This document shows positions 1-11,692 of a stretch of DNA of 64,000 nt, one piece after another; the stretch's first letter is position 1, and every line of letters starts with the position of its first letter. The translations under genes were made by a program, and so were the position numbers. The stretch covers positions 2,666,001-2,730,000 of the forward strand of contig JAULSU010000005.1 in NCBI GenBank assembly GCA_030512335.1, written 5' to 3'. Under the pieces are notes generated by a model. It had not been told where the DNA came from and ran no database searches. It was given only the letters and a program-made list of their open reading frames with translations. The stretch comes from Immersiella caudata. Lineage: Eukaryota > Ascomycota > Sordariomycetes > Sordariales > Lasiosphaeriaceae.

Positions 1-1349
1 TCTCGCAGCGGGTATCCCAACTCAAACGGCTCCTCGCCCGTCCTCAAGAACATCCGAAGCCCAGAAACATATTTCTGACCAGCCATATCAACGATCGATA
101 TTCCCAATGCCTCCATATCATCACCGCACCAATCCAGCGGTAGACAGACAGTCTCCGACTCCCTCGGTGTACCATCACTATGACTCATAAGAGCAGAAAC
201 ACATCCCACCTCTTTCAGAACCAAAAATATGCCTTCTTCCCTATCTAACTGCTCCACCCACGAGAACACTTCCCCTTTCAGTCTCATGTGTTTCCACTGT
301 TCGCAAAGAGTGACCACGCCCCCCAACCTATCCCACCAAAACATTCTCTTCTTCAAGGCGCTGACGGCCCCATCCGCGCCAGATGATCTCTTCCCTTTCC
401 GTGTGACTTCCTTCACTGCAAAGTACAGGCCATTCCAATCCCTCTCCCCACGGCTGTCGTCCTCGTGTGCATCTTCGGGGGCAGCGAATCCCATCTCGTG
501 CTCTGGCCAGAAACGGCTCCGCCAAAATGTTTGCGGCAGTGCGTCCACTTGCGCTGCACGTGACATCGTCCTCGACGCAAACCGCAAGCTGCGGATGTCA
601 GAGGTGTGTACAAAACACAAGATGTGTGGAATAATGGATGGTGGTAAAGCAGAAAAGACATCCCAGGATGACCCGGGCTCCCGTTTAGCCTTGATGGCGG
701 CAATGGATAGGGGCTGGGGGCTGGGGAGTTTGACGGCGAGATTGGAAATAGGGGAAAGGTCAAGGGGAGACAGCCCCAGTTCCACAGCGAGGCCGTAGAA
801 TGTTTGGGGTTGTTGTAGTGATGCGCGTCGGTGGTAGGTCTTGGAATAGGGTGGTGAAGGGGCGAGGAACAGGCGGGGGAGGGAGTAGTTGTTTGTGTTG
901 TGTTGCTGAAGTGGTGACGGGAATGACCAGTCCCAGTTGAGGGTGATGAGAGCTTTACACAGGATGGTTGCGCACGTAGAAGGGTGAACGCGTGAAGTGA
1001 GGAGGCCCCAGCAGTCCGCGTGTACGGGGAATGTCCACTGAGGTGAGGATGCTGATCTTCCCGTAGTCGTGACCATGTCGACCTTTTCGGGGATCAGGGG
1101 TGGCTTTGTGAGGGACGCGGAGATACGCCGGGGAACAGTGAATGCGAGCCCGGTAGGGGCGTCTGTAGGTACACGGTATCCGATGCCGGACACGGTGGAT
1201 GTCTGAGAGGATGGGTAGAAGGTGATGATTCGGCAGATCGAAGGACGATGCCCGCGAAACTTCCCGGGCCGGGACATCTCAATCTCGCGCCGGCAGAGCC
1301 AGCACATGTGATCGGGCGTATTGGCAATGACTTCAGCCGGGGGGAGCAT
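1..1349 (-). CDS. F-box-type protein, 3' end beyond the window
   Basis: A single uninterrupted frame runs from ATG at 1349 to the left edge (449 codons seen, no stop reached). An in-frame TAA lies about 60 bp upstream of this ATG, so the start is well bounded. Near the N-terminus there is a CWLC pair (C16, C19) and later an HADCW motif (H110, C113), which together look like a small zinc site. Residues about 228-282 resemble an F-box: a tryptophan-led helix, LPPSIIPHIL, then DIRSLRFASR. The last visible stretch ends with KYVSGLRMF followed by an LGY motif, the kind of C-terminal segment found in many fungal F-box proteins. The likely role is substrate choice for an SCF ubiquitin ligase; this is inferred from family resemblance, and the substrate is unknown. 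No intron is needed. Confidence 0.72.
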   Translation of the reverse strand, partial: MLPPAEVIANTPDHMCWLCRREIEMSRPGKFRGHRPSICRIITFYPSSQTSTVSGIGYRVPTDAPTGLAFTVPRRISASLTKPPLIPEKVDMVTTTGRSASSPQWTFPVHADCWGLLTSRVHPSTCATILCKALITLNWDWSFPSPLQQHNTNNYSLPRLFLAPSPPYSKTYHRRASLQQPQTFYGLAVELGLSPLDLSPISNLAVKLPSPQPLSIAAIKAKREPGSSWDVFSALPPSIIPHILCFVHTSDIRSLRFASRTMSRAAQVDALPQTFWRSRFWPEHEMGFAAPEDAHEDDSRGERDWNGLYFAVKEVTRKGKRSSGADGAVSALKKRMFWWDRLGGVVTLCEQWKHMRLKGEVFSWVEQLDREEGIFLVLKEVGCVSALMSHSDGTPRESETVCLPLDWCGDDMEALGISIVDMAGQKYVSGLRMFLRTGEEPFELGYPLR

Positions 1350-3475
1350 TGTGACGGTGATGGGAATGGAGAAAGTTGAGGCAGTTCTGGGTTTCTCATC
1401 TTAGCGCCTCCGGATGCTCCTTCCTAGTGATTTATACTTTTCCACACGGCCAACTCATCAGTGTCCTTTTGTCTGTATGTTTGCCCGAGGAAGGAGCGAG
1501 CTCGCACCTGGGTAGGGCACCACCCATTTACATTGTTACGTCAGCCGCAAGTACAGCCTAGTTGATGTTGACGTGTATCAAGACATCGCAGCCCCCAACA
1601 CCAACTTCATCGGCGTCGAACCTATCCCAACGCCGCGTTGGCTCTGCCAATCCTCTTACCGCCGGCCCCCACAGCCCATCCGAACAAACGCGCATCACTG
1701 TATTGCTTTCGCGGTTTTTGCAGCCACGGAACTTGTCGGGCGTACCACCCCCGCGTCTGCTGGTGGTTGCGGCAGTCCTTGGTGGTTGGTTTGGGAAGCG
1801 ACTCCCGCGGTTCCAGAGCGGCACCGCCCGGCGCGGCAGCTACTTAGCGCCCCCGCCGCCAATCGGCCTTGAAAGGCAGCCAGATCGGGCCACCATGTTC
1901 GAACTGTGCCGCACGACTGCCAAAGGCCACAGAATCTTGAAAGTGGCCCACCATCGAACCAGCTAACAACTTTCTTCCCGGCTCAACTCACCACAAGACG
2001 CCAAAAGTTCGCAAAAGAACCCTGCCTCACTGGGCAGTCGCACCATCCAGTCGATCATTCACCACCATACCATCCCAACCCTAACCCTCTCACCCCCTTT
2101 TGTCTTGTTTACCCCAGCAAGCTGCGACAGATCGACACCTACCGCAACAAGACGAAACGGGGATCGGATAAATATGCTCTTCCGCCCTTCACTCTCGGTC
2201 TCCCGCCACGGTAACCACGCCCAGAAATTCTCCGGCTGATCCTACCCATCCTACCTCCCCCCCATCAAACCCAGCAAGTCTACCCCCAAAACCGGGAGCC
2301 AGGCCCCACCTCCCCGCCTTCCACCCTTCGTTCCAGAAAACCACACCATCATGCGCTCCCGTATCGACCTTCCGGTTCGTCCGCCTGCCGCTCCAGTTTT
2401 TCTCACCTACTCACATCCGTACTTCCGTAGTCGCACTCGGAAAAAAAAAAGGAGCAAAGGTAGTTGAATAGGCTCAGAAGTTCCGAGACGAACCCCTCCG
2501 TCACACCAGTCTAGAAGCTCGACGGAAGCGTAAAAAGTCCCCTAATTCCCGCTCCCGCTGCTTCAGAGTCTATTTGAAGTATTGCACTGCCACCTCCTTG
2601 AGGTCCAGACCCGGAACAGGAGTGTTACCTCCGTGTGTGTGTTTAAACGCTAGGTGAAGCAAACGTCTGTGTTGGTTGTGGGTGCCGTTCTATAGATAAA
2701 GTGTACTTCCCGCTGTTGTTTGCTGTGATGAGTGCAAGAGAGGCATGATACACGTGGGGTCTCAAAATGTCGGCCACTGCGCCGTGAGCGGCTGACTCGT
2801 CATGGCAATAGCAGAACTTCTCATGACCACAGCATGACTTCAGTTCTTCAGAATTTGCTAGATAGTGGTATCAACAATCTAATTCTCTATGTACAGAGTC
2901 CTATTCCCAATCTAGCAGCATTTCTGCAGCATATACCAGTTCCTTATCATATACTAATAGAAGCCCTCAACACCATACTCCGTGGGTTCATTCATACACG
3001 ATGTACCTAGATCGGTATCTTTCTCATCGTAGTATTCGTAACATGCAAAATTTTCGTAAAAGGGGCGTGATTTCACCATCTCTGGTATCTCACTGATGAT
3101 GTGAGGGGAACAGGAAAAAAAAGAATAAAAAAAAGACGATAGAAGAGAGCTCGAATTTTCACGGTGTGTAAGCGAACTTCTCGTCTTGGCCGGTCGGTTG
3201 CAATCTCGCCCTCGTTCCTTAGCCGAGTCCCTTCTTTCGATCTTTTCCTGGATTTTCTGGATTTTTGTTTCGTTTTTGCGCCCTTCCCTTCTTTCCTCCA
3301 TCCACGTACAAATACACGGGGTTCAGTCCCGGCGGTTTCCGGGCGTCGGGAGTTGCTCATCTGGAACGCGTCAGACGAGAGTTCTGTCCCGACGTGAGCT
3401 TGACGACCAGCAGCGGCGCACACTCGAATCGGCTTGCGCGTTCTTGTCGTTTTCGCTGCCAGTGGTTGTTGGCGT
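1350..3475. other. Intergenic region, no gene seen
   Basis: This lies between the 5' end of the F-box-type gene and the 3' end of the ZIP transporter gene. Open frames here are short, of mixed composition and without recognisable motifs. The part from about 2690 to 3140 is clearly more AT-rich than its surroundings. I see no tRNA, repeat array or transposon terminus. Confidence 0.6.
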
Positions 3476-5030
3476 TTAGGCAAAGGCGCCGACAATGGAC
3501 ATGCCAATGGCTGGGTTTAGGGTTAGCACACAAACACTCAGTAGATAAGGGACGGTTTCCACATACCTCCGAGGATGACAAAGCTAAAAGCCATCTTCTT
3601 GTCCTTGCCGGTGAGCGTCCGCTGAGCCTCCTCAGACAAAAAGTCCTCGGCAAGCAAATCAACCAGCGCGGCATACAGCAAAAGACCAGAAGAACTACTC
3701 CAGATTAGCCATGAACCCCCCCCCCCCCCCCCCACAAAGGATCGGATCAACTCACATGGCGTTGAAAACACCAACAATGATCAACCCAAAGGCGCTGTTG
3801 GGATCATACGAATTCCGCAGGAAAAGACCAATAGCCTGTCCAATAGGAGCAGTCGTGCCGAAAGCAAAGACTAGAACCCAGGGACGGAGACTGCCCTTCT
3901 TGTACGGGACCTCAGCAATACGCGAACCCAAACCGAGACCCTCAAACATCTGATGGAAGAGAATGGCGACCAAAAGAATGACGAATCCCTCAATGGTGAT
4001 GCTGATGGTCATACCGACAAAGACCGAGTGGAACAAAATACCGCCCTCGAGCAGGGTGATGTTCATCGACATCTTCTTGTAGACCATCGGGTCGACGGGT
4101 AGGCCGCTCTCAGGATCGATGTAGGGAGAGTCGGGGAAGGCCGAAGCGGCGGGGATCATGGTCTGGCGCTTCTGGTAATCCTGCGTTTGCGGAGCAGCGG
4201 GGGCGCTGGCCTTGATCATCTTGACCATCTCGAGGCGTTGGCGGACGTATTGCTCGTAGAAAACGATGAACCAGGCAGGCATCTCAGACCGGGGCTCCAT
4301 CTCGTACTTGTCGGCGAAGGGATCCTCGTTTCGGTTGTACCTCTCGTTCCGAGCGTTCTCGTCGTACATCTTCTGGGCGAGCCTCTTCTCGTAGTCGATA
4401 TCGTCCGACTCGAAGTCGCCGTTGACCGTGTATCTCGGGGGCCGGGGAGGAGCAATCCCAAATCCCGAGGAAGTCGAAGGCGCGTTGGCCGTGTGGCCAT
4501 ACCCGTGCGAGTGCGAGTGCGAGTGCGGGCTTGGTTTTGCGCGGGCGTCGAAGCCCATGGGACCGCCGTGGGAGTGGCCGCCCGTCTTTGAGTTGAGCCA
4601 CATCTCAAGAACGAAGAGACAAAACATGGACGTCATCATGATGACACCAGGCATAGCCGGGTACTGATCGGTAAACAAATCGGGGAGGCATGGATTCATC
4701 AAGTTTCCAAACGCCACTGGGAGCAGATGTACGAAGGCCGTGGCAATCAACACGCCCGTGCCGAAATGTTTACACATGAAGAATGCCTTCTGGGGAACGT
4801 TCAACCACTTGATCTTCTTCGCAGCTACTGGGAAGCCAGCTCCAAAGAGCGAAGCAGCAAGGACCAGAACTGCCAAGAGTGTTAGCCAAGACCAAAGATC
4901 TCCAGCCCATAAGCTGCATTGAGAATCCGCCCAACTTACACAGTCCGGCGACGTGAAGCGGGAGATCATATTCGCCAACCTCGTCTCCGCTGCCACACTT
5001 GGGCTTCTCGTTGGTGAGAGCGTCGGCCAT
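3476..5030 (-). CDS. ZIP-family zinc transporter (ZRT-like)
   Basis: Plasma-membrane divalent metal importer of the ZIP family, most like fungal ZRT proteins. Four exons splice to 455 residues: 5030-4940, 4869-3756, 3694-3567 and 3510-3476. The frame closes exactly, and each junction restores family sequence (LPLHVAGLFLVLAASLFGAG at the first, FNAISSGLLLY at the second, VILGAIGMSIVGAFA at the last). A His-rich loop with HSHGG and alternating HSHSHSH sits near residues 127-150, the usual cytosolic metal-binding loop between membrane helices 3 and 4. The transport helices carry HSVFVGMT (about residue 309) and FHQMFEGLGLG (about 335), with the conserved His and Glu of the metal site. The start at 5030 is preferred over one 50 bp upstream because only it reads into a standard ZIP first helix after splicing. 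The last intron has a GTGCTAACCC branch region. Confidence 0.93.
3716..3733. repeat. 18-bp poly-C run inside a ZIP gene intron
   Basis: Eighteen consecutive C on the plus strand (G on the coding strand) lie within the second intron of the ZIP gene, about 20 bp before the acceptor. Such homopolymers are slippage-prone and are often mis-sized in assemblies. Confidence 0.9.
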
Positions 5031-7803
5031 GGCGCGTTACTTTGTCCGTCGTATGTCTCGTCCAACCGAAGCAAACCCAATGTTCCAACCCTTCAAAGGC
5101 AGAGCAACTCCAAGCTACTCGCCCGGCGAGAAAATCGATCTATTTTGAAAGGAAAACGGAAGCCGCCCTGCGGCTCCAAAAAGAAGAGAAAAAAAAGGAG
5201 AGGAGGGCCTAGTCCCACCGTCCTGGTACCGAGAAGAAAAGGGCAGAAGGGGGAGAGGGAGAAAGGGGAGGGAAAAAAGGTGAGGGAGAAAGAACAACGG
5301 GAATATGAAGTGAAATAAGTCCTCCAGGGACGAGAGAGCAACGACAGCCAAGAAAAATCAGGCCGCGCAGCTAAAAAAGGCCAAGAAAGTATTCCAGTGC
5401 CACTGGAGGTCGGTTTTATTTAGCAGTGTATGCATGATTTCGGAAACGCATCACGGGCAAGGTGTGGCGAGAGTCGTGCACGGAGTATGTTGATGACGCT
5501 CCGACTCCGACCCCAGCACCTCCAAACGCCTTCCAGGATAATACGCCGAGACCTTAGATCTGAGTTGGGACTGGGGCGCCAAGATCGACCTCAGAACCAG
5601 CGCCCAAACCAGATCGCCAGCGATAGGCAAGGGCTTCAGGGTCGAGGTAACTGCCGCCCAGGGCCTTCCGACAACGATGAGACCCCATCGACCCTGGCGC
5701 CAAGTTTGCACCGCTGGCAGAGTCGATCAGCTATCGTCCATTCTTTCGCCATTGGCAAGGAATGATCTGGCGAGCGGGCTTCTTGTCGTCCAAAGACCGC
5801 GAACGTCGTGGTGTGAACACAGCGGACCACAAGTCCCCGCAGACAGCAGGCTCAAGTTTGCGGCTGCTTCAAGAGTCGCCAGGGATGCTTGGCAAAGCCG
5901 AAACAAAACAAAAGAGAAACCTTATCTAACCCGCACCGCGATCGAAAGTGATGGAGTCCCGAGCAGGTCCAGGCTATCCGGCTGAGGTGGAGAAGGCCGA
6001 CGCTTTGCGTCCGCTCGAGGTTTCTGGAAGCCAGCCGCGCCAACCAGCCATCCGGCCACCCAGCGCGTGGTGCGACCGTCGAGCTTTGGTACAGTATACC
6101 ACGGTAATTTTCGCCACTGCGGTACGTGCCCCCCAATCCTGGGAGAACATCCAAGGGCCCTGGCAAGCTGTTCAATGCGTTTCGTTCTGGCTGTGAAAAT
6201 GCACTATGATAACTGGTTGAACCCTCAGCAGGAGGCGTTCCAGATGTCACAGATCTACCCTTGTCAAGTCAGCCAGTTGCGGAAATTACCCTAGAAAACT
6301 ATAAGCATGTCTTGTTTAGGTCCCGTGATCGACGTCAAGGAAGCTCGCCAGGCTTGCCAATAGCAACAGAGATATTTCAACAGCAACGAGGAGCTGGCGG
6401 CAGCTGGAGGTTGAATTTGTCACTGTGAAACGGCCCCACCATTCTGCCACACAGCGGGGCAGCCGGTTTAGGGTCACTGCCTGTCCATGCCAAGCGCACC
6501 AAGAAGCTTATTGACGCTTTCCTTTTTTTTTTTTTCGACGTGGCTCCATGTTTCGCGCTAGCCTACGTGCGACATTGAAAAAGGCGCCGTGCCCGCTGCT
6601 GGTGCGCCGCGATGCTGCCTTCGCGAGCTTGATAGAATTGCGAAATCTTGGGACTCTGGAGATGCCCCGATGTCACTCACCGCTGCGTCACTTGCTCTGC
6701 GTCTGCCTGAACGAGGGAGCGCCAAAATTTACTGACCACCAGTTACGGCGCAATGGCTGGCTGGGAGCGAGAGGCTCCTCAGAATTCTGAGTCGCAGAAG
6801 CTGGGCAGCCAGTTTGCTGCCGAGGCTCTCATTAGTCCGGGCTGCCCTGGCAAACACCACAACGAAAGCGGGGCGCTCCTCGTCAAAGCAAAACCGCATC
6901 GTGGGTTTTGCCAGCACTTTGCCCGGGCGGGAGTTTGAGCATGGTCGAGGAAGTTCGGTTCACCGGCAGTCTCGGCGGGGGCTTCGTCTTGGCTCGGGCT
7001 TCGTAGGACGGTGGAGCCGGGATACTTTCTCCGCTTCTTTCGGCGCATAGCAACCGCACAGGAACGGAACCCCAACCATCGGCGAAAGGCCAGAAGGGGA
7101 GGGCAAGAAGAGCCGTATGTCTGTGACGCTGGGCATTGATGCAACCGTGGATCGTTTGAGGCGTCTAGTTGGGCGGCTCCGCACCTCCCGTGCCATCGAA
7201 ACATTGTCCCAGCCAATAGCGGAGGCTTGAGCCGCTTAACACGGCTTTGACCGCCATCGTGACCACGCGACGGCACTCACGATGCATGGAACGCTTCCTG
7301 GCAGGCCCTGTAAACCCTGGACGAAGGGTCTCGGCTCCACAATCCTCGGGGGTTCCGCCAAGCCGATATGGTGCGCGCACGGTGCCTGTCAGAGCAGCGA
7401 GGGCATGTTTACACGAGCGACCGCTTCCTCCTGCCGTGTAGGTGCTGTTCCTGCCGTCCCAATGGGCCTGAAGCACACACATAGTGGCTGTGCTAGAAAT
7501 CCTCGACAATCTCGACTGCGCTAGTCGTCTCCTCCCGGCCCCTGGCTAGGCACTAGTTGTGCCTCCTGCAGTCGAGGAGAGGCCGATGCGACGGGCGCAG
7601 AGTGGCGAAAGCAAGCTCGGGATCCAGACCCCAAGCCGTAGAACTCCCGTACTCGTAGGATAGGAAGCGGTATAATAGAAGTTGACGTTCGCTGCTGGCT
7701 TGGTGATCGTCTCAGAGTTTGTGCCTGGTGCCCTCGTCAACCTCGCTGCTTGCTGGAGTAATAATAGCTCGACGCATGGGCTTCAGATCCTCGTCGACCC
7801 ACA
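5031..7803. other. Divergent intergenic region between ZIP and CDF genes
   Basis: About 2.8 kb separate the starts of the two metal-transporter genes, so it holds both promoters. Beyond the CT-rich tract next to the ZIP gene and an 11-12 T run near 6526, no gene or RNA was recognised. The open frames are short and without motifs. Confidence 0.6.
5160..5330 (-). promoter_or_regulatory. CT-rich tract in the ZIP gene 5' flank
   Basis: The plus strand is almost pure purine here (runs of GA, GGGAGAGGGAG), so the strand coding for the ZIP gene is pyrimidine-rich, 130-300 bp before its ATG. CT-rich blocks near transcription starts are common in filamentous fungi. The core-promoter role is inferred. 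Confidence 0.45.
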
Positions 7804-9485
7804 ATGGCCAGCAACAACTCCACAGACGCTGCTTCGCAGCCAGCAGGTACGTATCATCTGACCAGTTGCTTTTGTGTGGCAAGTCGTCTTGGCCGGTTCT
7901 GTCTCTTTTGACCCCATTCGAGTTGAGTGTTGTCGGAGATGCTGACGACTGGGAACAGCCACAGCTACCCAGAGCTCTCAAGTTGCGCCGGCCGCAACTG
8001 AATCGGGACAGAATGCCATCCAAAATGCCCCCAGCGCTTCAGGCACCAGCACCCTGAATGGCACATCGTCTGGAGCCGACGCCGGCGATCCGTTGAGCTA
8101 CAGGCAGTTCAAGCGTCAAAACACTTCCTCCAAGCAAATAAAGGCCGAACACCCAGCGGGGAACAAAAAGAAGATCAAGAAGTATTACACCCGGCAAAAT
8201 GAACTCATCGACAAGTTTCTCGGGGCCGAGGATGAGGAGGCGAACAAGATCGAAGAGGATGTCCGGTATAAACCGAAGATCAAGTTCGCCGTCAATGCGT
8301 CCTTCACCGTCAACTTGCTGTTGTTCATCATCCAGCTGTATGCCGCCATCTCGACCGGCTCGCTCGCGGTCCGTGCCCCCGATCATCCCATCTGCGTGTT
8401 GAACGGGACCTAACCCTTGATACAGCTCTTCGCAACTGCTGCCGATGCATTTGTAAGTCGCCCTGCCGCTGATCAGATGCCAAGCTCTGACCCTGATGAT
8501 AGATGGATCTCGTATCCTCCTTCGTAATGCTGGTCACCTCTCGAATGGCGGCACGTGCCAGCGTGTACAAGTACCCTGTTGGCCGTACTAGGATCGAAAC
8601 GCTGGGTATCATCCTGTTCTGTGCCCTCATGACAACTGTGGCAGTCCAGCTCTTGATTGAGTCTGGGCGTAACCTGGCCGGCGGGCCGCACGAATCTGAC
8701 GAACTTCACATCGTTCCAATCATCTTTATCGGCGTCGCCAGTAAGTAGAAAGCTGCAACTCGCCCCTCCCAGAGTGCTGACCATCTTCCAAGTCTTCGCC
8801 AAAGGCACCTTGATGGTCTACTGCTTCTTCTACCGCCGGTTCCCGTCCGTGCACATCTTCTTTGTCGACCATCGGAATGACATATTCGTCAACGGCTTCG
8901 GTTTGCTCATGTTCCTGATCGGCGACCGATTCGTGTGGTACCTAGACCCTATCGGCGCCATGCTCATCGCTCTCTTGATTCTGTTCTCCTGGACCTCCAA
9001 CGCGTTCGAGCAGATATGGTTGCTGGTTGGCAAGGCAGCTCCCAAGGAGTTCATCTCGAAGCTCATTTACATGTGCATGACACACGATGACAGGATCCTC
9101 AAAGTTGAGACAGTACGTACCTTTCTCCCTTTCTCTCCTCAGATTATTAACAACCAGCCAGTGTCGCGCATACCATGCGGGCCAGAGCTACTATGTCGAA
9201 ATTGACATCGTCATGGAGGAGGAGACGCCATTGAGGATATCTCATGACGTCGCTCAAGATCTCCAGCGAAAGATTGAGGGGCTGAGTAACGTCGAGAGGG
9301 CGTTTGTGCACACCGACTATGAGCATGACCACGACCCACATGAGGAGCATAAGCCCCTCTATGACAAGCATCATATTGTCCAAGCAAACAAAAGGCCGCT
9401 CAAGGATATCCTCTTGTTCCGGAAGAAGCAAATGAGAGAGGCCGCGGAGCAGGTAGAGCAAACTGAGCAGCGCGCTTCGAGCTGA
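7804..9485 (+). CDS. Cation diffusion facilitator, manganese-type signature
   Basis: Metal/proton antiporter that moves a divalent cation out of the cytosol (to vacuole, Golgi or outside). Six exons give 453 residues: 7804-7846, 7959-8368, 8426-8452, 8503-8740, 8793-9112 and 9162-9485. All phases close. An N-terminal tail rich in Ser, Thr, Ala and Gln precedes the first helix. Helix 2 carries DAFMD (D158, D162) and helix 5 DHRND (D265, D269). Known CDF subgroups use HxxxD for zinc and DxxxD for manganese, so the pair of DxxxD sites suggests Mn(II), as in plant MTP8-11 relatives. A cytosolic C-terminal domain follows (KVETCRAYHAGQSYYVEID and on). The gene lies divergent from the ZIP gene and 0.7 kb before cox15. 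The substrate is inferred. Confidence 0.9.
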
Positions 9486-10194
9486 CGCGACTAGTCTCTG
9501 AGTGAGTGAGGGGGCTAACAGAAAGAGAGTAAGAAGAGCGAAGACAGCTAGGACTGCGGAGGTGTGTTGCAGCGTTCGTTACTCGGAAAGCTGCTTTTTT
9601 TTGTAATATAAGCATTGTACGAGAGGGCCCTGGCTATAGAGATGAGCGATACCATATCTGAATATTCGGGGATAGATGAAACCAGGGGCCACTCATCAGA
9701 ACATTATTCCCATGTATTCCAGCATATACAAATACCTAATTGATATTGCCCAACATTTCCAGGTCTGCAGTTTTGCGGTTGGGACATGAAGCTTGGTGAA
9801 GGATGACCTCCGAGCTGCTTGGCTCGAGGAAGTCGATGGTTTGAGAGGCCCTAGCGGCTGGATCCCAGAACTCCTGTCTGGAAAGTAAATTGAATGTGCA
9901 GAATGGGAGGGGGGCTTTAGAAGAAGCGGAAAGTATCTGTCGACTGTTTGGTAGGACCATTATTAGAGGTTTGTGCAGGGAAGAACGCGTTTGGTGCTAG
10001 GCGTTTTGTCAGTTGCAGTTGCCGAGGAGCCAATCGTGGCGACGCCATTGACGGGCGGCGCCAAGGCTAAGCTCCGAAAGGTGGGCTGACTTTTTTTTTT
10101 TTTAGGGAAACACGACCTCCTGTGCGCCCAGCAAAGAGCTTCAAATCCAGCTCCAGCTCGTGATGCCTGCCATTGCCTGGCGCAAACCGTTTGG
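9486..10194. other. Intergenic region between CDF and cox15
   Basis: This contains the 3' flank of the transporter gene and the promoter of cox15. A run of 13-14 T lies at about 10089-10102, roughly 95 bp before the cox15 ATG. A 74-codon antisense frame at 9736-9960 has no recognisable features and is not called. Confidence 0.6.
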
Positions 10195-11692
10195 ATGACG
10201 TTCTTTCAGGTTGGGCTGCGCAGGGCAGTCGCCCAGCTATCGCGGTCGGCATTTGTGCGCGGCCAATGCCTCCGACAACACCAGCCGACCTTCCCGTCGC
10301 CCAAGATCACCAAGCTTGCCTGCGCTGCGAAAGCTGCCCGAACCTACTCCTCCCCTTCGGTCGCCAGCCAGCTCCCCAAGGCCGACGCGCAAATCTCGGT
10401 CCCAAAGGATGAGCCCGCACGCTCAGCGAAGCAATCCTCGTGGCCGGAGCAGAATCCAAAGTCGGTTGCATACTGGCTCATCGGCAGCGCCGTCAGTGTC
10501 TTTGGTATTGTCGTCTTCGGTGGCCTGACGCGGTTGACGGAGTCAGGGTACGTGTCTCGGTGATACGATGGCTGATGATCTGAGAACTAAACCACTGTTT
10601 TACAGCCTCAGTATCACGGAATGGAGGCCCGTAACGGGGTCTTTGCCCCCTCTCTCGCAGGCCGACTGGGAGTCGGAATTCGACAAGTATCGCGCCTCGC
10701 CCGAGTACAAGCTCATCAACCCGCACATGGACCTGGCCGAGTTCAAGAAGATCTACTTTATGGAATGGACACACCGGCTCTGGGGTCGCTTCATTGGCCT
10801 GACGTTCGTGCTTCCCACCGTCTACCTTGTCGCTCGCCGTCGCGTAACCTCACGGATGGCTCGGACACTTGTCGGCATCTCTGCGCTCATCGGCTTCCAG
10901 GGTTTTATTGGATGGTGGATGGTCAAGTCGGGCCTGAAGGACGACCTATTTGCCCCCGGTTCCCACCCGCGCGTTAGCCAGTACCGTCTGGCGGCGCATC
11001 TTGCGACCGCCTTTTTCTGTTATTCGTGGATGCTCCTAGCCGGACTTGGTATCATGCGCGCCAACCGGGCGCTTCAAGACCCGTCCGCCGCGGTCCAGGC
11101 TTTCCAGAAACTGCAGTCACCCGCACTCAAAGTGCTCCGCGGATCCGTTGCTGCTCTGACCATCCTCATCTTCACCACCGTTCTCTCGGGCGCCTTCGTT
11201 GCTGGCCTCGACGCAGGTCTCATCTACAACGAGTTTCCGAAGATGGGCACCGGGTATAAGCCGCCGAACTCGGAGCTCATGAATAAGTTCTATTGCCGCA
11301 AGGAGGACGGCTCGGATCTTTGGTGGCGCAATATGCTGGAGAACCCGTCCATGGTCCAGTTGGACCATCGGATCCTAGCCATGACTACCTTCACCGCTGT
11401 TCTGGCTCTCTTCGCCTACAGCCGGACGGGTCGGTTGAAGGCGGCAATGCCCAAGGACGTCCGCAAGAGTGTAACTGGCCTCGTTCATCTCGTCTCTCTG
11501 CAGCTCGCTCTAGGCATCAGCACCCTCATCTATATCGTCCCGATATCTTTGGCCGCGGCCCACCAGGCCGGTGCTCTTGCGCTTCTGACTGGTGTTTTGG
11601 TGCTTGGTCAACGCCTGCGTGTGCCCAGGAGTACGCTGGCTCTGGTGCAAAAGAGGCTCCTTCAGACTGCCAAGCGACCGTCGGGTCATTGA
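10195..11692 (+). CDS. cox15: Heme A synthase COX15, mitochondrial
   Basis: Oxidises heme O to heme A for cytochrome c oxidase in the mitochondrial inner membrane. Two exons (10195-10547, 10606-11692) splice to 479 residues through GGLTRLTESG joined to LSITEWRPVTG, a family hallmark. The N-terminus is basic and Ser/Arg-rich with no acidic residue for about 35 positions, fitting a mitochondrial presequence. The four axial heme-ligand histidines are all present: EWTHRLWGR (H174), RLAAHLATAF (H249), QLDHRILAM (H372) and AAAHQAGAL (H437). The matrix-side segment GDxxDLF-like region is represented by KDDLFAPGSHPRVSQYR. Eight hydrophobic helices can be seen. The length is normal for fungal COX15. 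Intron donor GTACGT and a CTGAGAACTAAA branch region support the splice. Confidence 0.97.

Noticed and set aside
3511..3526. Telomere-like GGGTTTAGGGTTAG
   Set aside because: It lies inside the last intron of the ZIP gene and is fully explained by its branch point and acceptor (CTAAC...CCTAAACCCAG). Only about two units, no array.
5087..5100. AACCCTTCAAAGGC resembling a Zap1-type zinc response element upstream of the ZIP start
   Set aside because: It does not match the ACCTTNAAGGT consensus at both ends and lies only about 60 bp before the ATG, probably in the leader.
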